Positions 14,484-15,478 of a stretch of DNA of 15,478 nt are shown in pieces. A program made the position numbers and the translations under genes. The stretch is from the NCBI GenBank assembly GCA_016463455.1, contig JAEMRG010000019.1, positions 1 to 15,478 on the forward strand, given 5' to 3'. Under the pieces are notes generated by a model. The model saw only the letters and a program-made list of their open reading frames with translations. It ran no database searches and had not been told where the DNA came from. Each line of letters opens with the position of its first letter. Position 1 is the first letter of the stretch. The DNA is from Rhodoferax sp. Lineage in GTDB: Bacteria; Pseudomonadota; Gammaproteobacteria; Burkholderiales; Burkholderiaceae_C.

Positions 14484-15407
14484 TTAGGCGCCTTGTTTGG
14501 CAGCCGCAACCTGCGCGGCCACTTCGGCGGCGAAATCATCGACCCGCTTTTCGATGCCCTCGCCCACCACATACAGCGTAAAGCCATGAACCGTCGTAGC
14601 GCAGCCTTTGAGCATTTGCTCCACCGTCTGCTTATCGTTTTTCACAAAGGTCTGGTTCAGCAGCGACACCTCTTTGAGGTATTTCTGCACACCGCCTTCA
14701 ATGCGTTTAGTCACAATTTCGGCCGACTGCACAGGCTTACCCGCTGCTGTTGCCACGGCTGCATCTTCGGCGGCTTTGGCTGCCGCGACCGAACGCTCGC
14801 GCTCCACCAGTTCAGCGGGCACGTCGGCACTGGACAAAGACACCGGCTTCATAGCGGCCACGTGCATTGCCACATCCTTGGCGGCTACCGCATCGCCATC
14901 GAATTGCACCAACACGCCGATACGCGTGCCGTGCAAGTAGGAGGCTACGTGAGAACCTGATGCCGACCTTTTAAAGCGGCGGAACGTCATGTTTTCGCCG
15001 ATTTTTCCGATCAGCCCTTTGCGCACATCTTCCAAGGTCGGGCCAAAGCCGCCCAGGCTAAGGGGCAAGCCCCCCAACGCGGCCAAGTCTGCCGGATTGT
15101 GCTGGGCCACCAACTGGGCCGCGCCATGGGCCAGTGCCAGGAAGGTGTCATTCTTGGTCACGAAATCAGTTTCGCAATTGACCTCAATCATCGCGCTGCC
15201 AGCCGCATCGCTGGCAATCGCAACCACGCCCTCGGCAGTGACGCGGGCAGCGGCTTTACCGGCTTTGCTACCCAATTTCACGCGCAATAATTCTTCGGCC
15301 TTGACCATGTCGCCGTCGGCCTCGGTCAGGGCTTTTTTGCATTCCATCATGGGTGCATCTGTTTTGCCGCGCAGTTCGGCGACCATGCTTGCAGTAATTG
15401 CTACCAT
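14484..15407 (-). CDS. tsf: Translation elongation factor Ts
   Basis: EF-Ts exchanges GDP for GTP on EF-Tu. The 307-residue protein has the N-terminal UBA-like domain (ITASMVAELRGKTDAPMMEC, KKALTEADGD) and the TDFV motif at residues 80-83 in NCETDFVTKND, which contacts EF-Tu. It also has KIGENMTFRRF, YLHGTRIGVLVQFDG with DVAMHVAAMKP, and the C-terminal GEGIEKRVDDFAAEVA. The length is somewhat above the E. coli protein (283) because of loops, including GGLPLSLGGFGPTLEDVRKG, as in other betaproteobacteria. ATG 15407 has GGAG 7 nt upstream. rpsB is expected upstream beyond the window edge; a terminator-like hairpin lies between. Confidence 0.98.
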   Translation of the reverse strand: MVAITASMVAELRGKTDAPMMECKKALTEADGDMVKAEELLRVKLGSKAGKAAARVTAEGVVAIASDAAGSAMIEVNCETDFVTKNDTFLALAHGAAQLVAQHNPADLAALGGLPLSLGGFGPTLEDVRKGLIGKIGENMTFRRFKRSASGSHVASYLHGTRIGVLVQFDGDAVAAKDVAMHVAAMKPVSLSSADVPAELVERERSVAAAKAAEDAAVATAAGKPVQSAEIVTKRIEGGVQKYLKEVSLLNQTFVKNDKQTVEQMLKGCATTVHGFTLYVVGEGIEKRVDDFAAEVAAQVAAAKQGA

Positions 15408-15445
15408 TTCTTCACTCCGTAAACAAATTAATCGGTTTCTTTGCT

Positions 15446-15474
15446 AAAAAAAAGGGGCTAGCAAGCCCCCTTTT
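15446..15474 (-). terminator. Intrinsic terminator or attenuator upstream of tsf
   Basis: The minus strand reads AAAAG, GGGGCT, loop TGCT, AGCCCC, then T8: a strong GC stem, extended by A-T pairs past one bulged G, followed by a long T-run. This is the form of a Rho-independent terminator. It lies 39 nt before tsf, in the place expected for the rpsB-tsf gap, where partial termination would lower tsf output relative to the ribosomal protein. No tsf promoter was recognised between it and the start. Confidence 0.75.
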
Positions 15475-15478
15475 AAGG

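Overview
The window reads as a stretch of chromosome from a betaproteobacterium, most likely order Burkholderiales and family Comamonadaceae. I judge this from the protein sequences, the moderately high GC content and the gene order. All sixteen recognised protein genes lie on the minus strand, so transcription runs from high to low coordinates. No tRNA, rRNA, insertion sequence, CRISPR array or phage gene was seen, and no gap between genes is longer than about 150 bases.

In order of transcription, the first block (15478 to 3203) is the conserved translation, envelope and lipid A cluster. It starts with a terminator-like hairpin upstream of tsf. It continues with tsf (EF-Ts), pyrH (UMP kinase), frr (ribosome recycling factor), cdsA (CDP-diacylglycerol synthase), dxr (DXP reductoisomerase), bamA and skp (outer-membrane protein assembly and chaperone), lpxD-fabZ-lpxA-lpxB (lipid A synthesis plus the competing fatty-acid dehydratase), rnhB (RNase HII) and a SpoU/TrmH-family RNA 2'-O-methyltransferase. 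From bamA to the methyltransferase the genes overlap or lie within about 20 nt of each other, which indicates one operon. The order matches the textbook cluster except for two gaps. No uppS lies between frr and cdsA (100 nt), and no rseP lies between dxr and bamA (82 nt).

The second block (3202 to 1) is the carbamoyl-phosphate synthase locus: carA, a LysE/LeuE-type amino-acid exporter overlapping carA by 4 nt, then carB, which is cut by the window edge after about 387 residues. Carbamoyl phosphate feeds both arginine and pyrimidine synthesis.

The most interesting non-coding sequence is the carA leader. A TACAAT -10 box sits in the loop of the preceding terminator. The predicted RNA start runs straight into a T5 tract. 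The 5' end of the leader can form a continuous 12-bp helix with the carA Shine-Dalgarno region, enclosing a 9-bp helix and a 6-bp hairpin. This resembles a cis-regulatory RNA that hides the ribosome binding site, possibly combined with UTP-sensitive slippage at the start site. Other points are a perfect 10-bp inverted repeat between tsf and pyrH, and a 33-codon small ORF filling the place of uppS whose stop overlaps the cdsA start.
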